A stretch of DNA of 34,753 bases. It comes from an uncultured Prevotellaceae bacterium. GTDB lineage: Bacteria; Bacteroidota; Bacteroidia; Bacteroidales; Bacteroidaceae. The DNA is taken from positions 12,026 through 46,778 of the forward strand of contig CACYYG010000026.1 in assembly GCA_902778535.1 (NCBI GenBank), read 5' to 3'. The position numbers and the translations under genes are program-made. This document shows positions 34,131-34,753 of the stretch, piece after piece. Each line of letters opens with the position of its first letter. The stretch's first letter is position 1. The notes under the pieces are model-generated. The model worked only from the letters and a program-made list of their open reading frames with translations, did not search any database and was not told the DNA's origin.

Positions 34131-34753
34131 TTATCCGCCAATGACTACTTGCAGCCCATGAGCCTCCAACTGCTGACGGCAGCAATCCAGCGTTTCGTCC
34201 GAGGGAACGGCCATCGGGAATCCCTCTGGATTATAGGGTGTCGGGGGCAACATACGACGATGTTTATCCTTGCCCACGTCGTGGTAGGGGAGCAAGTGGA
34301 CGGGCCCAACAGACCCACCCCCGGCCTCTCCCTGTGAGGGAGGGGAGTAAAGTGACTGGAGGAATTGGGCGGTTGCCTCGATGTTCGCCTCGTCGGCGTT
34401 GATACCTTCGATGAGGGGGATTCGGATGCGGAAGTCCTTTCCAGCCATAGCCACGCGGCGTATGTTTTCAAGGATTAACTCATTGCCTACGCCCGTGTAG
34501 CGGCGGTGTTTCTCTGAGTCCATCAGCTTCAGGTCTATCAGCAGCAGTTCACATTCGGCAGCTACGGCATCAACCACCTCCGGCCGGGCGTAGAGCGTCG
34601 TATCGACGGTGCGGTGGAAACCGCGCCGCTTCAGTTCACGCAGGATTGCCAGCGCATCCTCGGGGTGCATCAGCGGTTCGCCGCCGCAGAGGGTGACGCC
34701 TCCACCGCTGTCCTCCATGATGTCGCGCTCCTTCTCTATCTCGGCCATCAGCT
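34131..34753 (-). CDS. Glycyl-radical enzyme activating protein, partial
   Basis: The C-terminal two-thirds of a radical SAM activase of the pyruvate formate-lyase activating type; the reading frame is open at the window edge. Visible motifs are SGGGVTLCGGEPLMHPE, VDTTLYA, LLLIDLKLMDSEKHRRYTG, RIPLIEGIN and LLPYHDVGKDKH, all characteristic of this family. The CxxxCxxC cluster motif lies outside the window. It uses SAM and a [4Fe-4S] cluster to install a glycyl radical on a partner enzyme, which is not in view, so pflA is likely but not certain. About 14 residues (PPSQGEAGGGSVGP) between the last helix and LLPYHD derive from a repeat insertion at 34303-34348. Confidence 0.85.
   Translation of the reverse strand, partial: LMAEIEKERDIMEDSGGGVTLCGGEPLMHPEDALAILRELKRRGFHRTVDTTLYARPEVVDAVAAECELLLIDLKLMDSEKHRRYTGVGNELILENIRRVAMAGKDFRIRIPLIEGINADEANIEATAQFLQSLYSPPSQGEAGGGSVGPVHLLPYHDVGKDKHRRMLPPTPYNPEGFPMAVPSDETLDCCRQQLEAHGLQVVIGG
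34303..34348. repeat. GC-rich palindromic mini-repeat inserted in frame
   Basis: The arms CCTCTCCCT (34325-34333) and AGGGAGGGG (34337-34345) form a 9-bp stem with loop GTG, flanked by a GACCCACCCCCGG stretch. It lies inside the activating-enzyme gene without breaking the frame. The sequence type resembles dispersed mini-repeats of Bacteroidales; that resemblance is from memory and not tested here. Confidence 0.65.

Overview
The window looks like a chromosomal segment of a Bacteroidales bacterium, most likely Prevotella or a close relative (Segatella, Hoylesella). Three things point there: promoters of the Bacteroidetes type (TTTG, 19-20 bp, TAnnTTTG) can be read directly at several genes; there is a SusC/SusD pair with the partner lipoproteins typical of the order; and secreted proteins end in the short GRR/GRK-type tail common in Prevotella. 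The taxonomic call is inference from gene content, because no rRNA is present.

Layout. 1-450 is a repeat-rich leader: two hairpins each preceded by the same 24-mer, an 8-bp tandem array, and three 17-bp palindromes at 22-bp period. A plus-strand group follows: class I fumarase, an overlapping secreted M6 metalloprotease, and nagB with its terminator. A 38/39-bp tandem array then abuts the end of a minus-strand trkH. Next come tRNA-Val(GAC) and tRNA-Leu(TAG), and the minus-strand operon rsfS-ftsH-[four-helix-bundle gene]-cdsA. The four-helix-bundle gene sits inside a perfect 23-bp inverted repeat and appears to interrupt that operon. A plus-strand tRNA-Gln(CTG) with its own promoter and terminator follows, then an Rpn/PD-(D/E)XK-type gene with a heptapeptide array and a spacer carrying a 29-bp perfect hairpin. 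After this come a GH3 glycosidase with a PA14 domain, an FMN-binding protein, a second M6 protease, and a DUF4332 helix-hairpin-helix protein.

19.0-29.8 kb is one minus-strand operon: SusC, SusD, a HExxH metallohydrolase lipoprotein, a DUF4302 lipoprotein and a 953-aa secreted protein with an internal duplication. It most likely binds, trims and imports a peptide-type substrate. The window ends with pepP, a GH31 alpha-xylosidase-like enzyme and a partial glycyl-radical activating enzyme.

How it fits together: the organism appears to be a saccharolytic and proteolytic anaerobe. It has fumarate metabolism, amino-sugar deamination, two exo-acting glycosidases (GH3, GH31) suited to xylan or xyloglucan side chains, two secreted proteases, an outer-membrane importer with a peptidase-like lipoprotein, and a cytosolic aminopeptidase P.

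The most unusual material is repeat biology: the inverted-repeat-flanked four-helix-bundle element, repeat-derived in-frame peptides in FtsH and the activating enzyme, and the paired CACGTG palindrome arrays upstream of two promoters.
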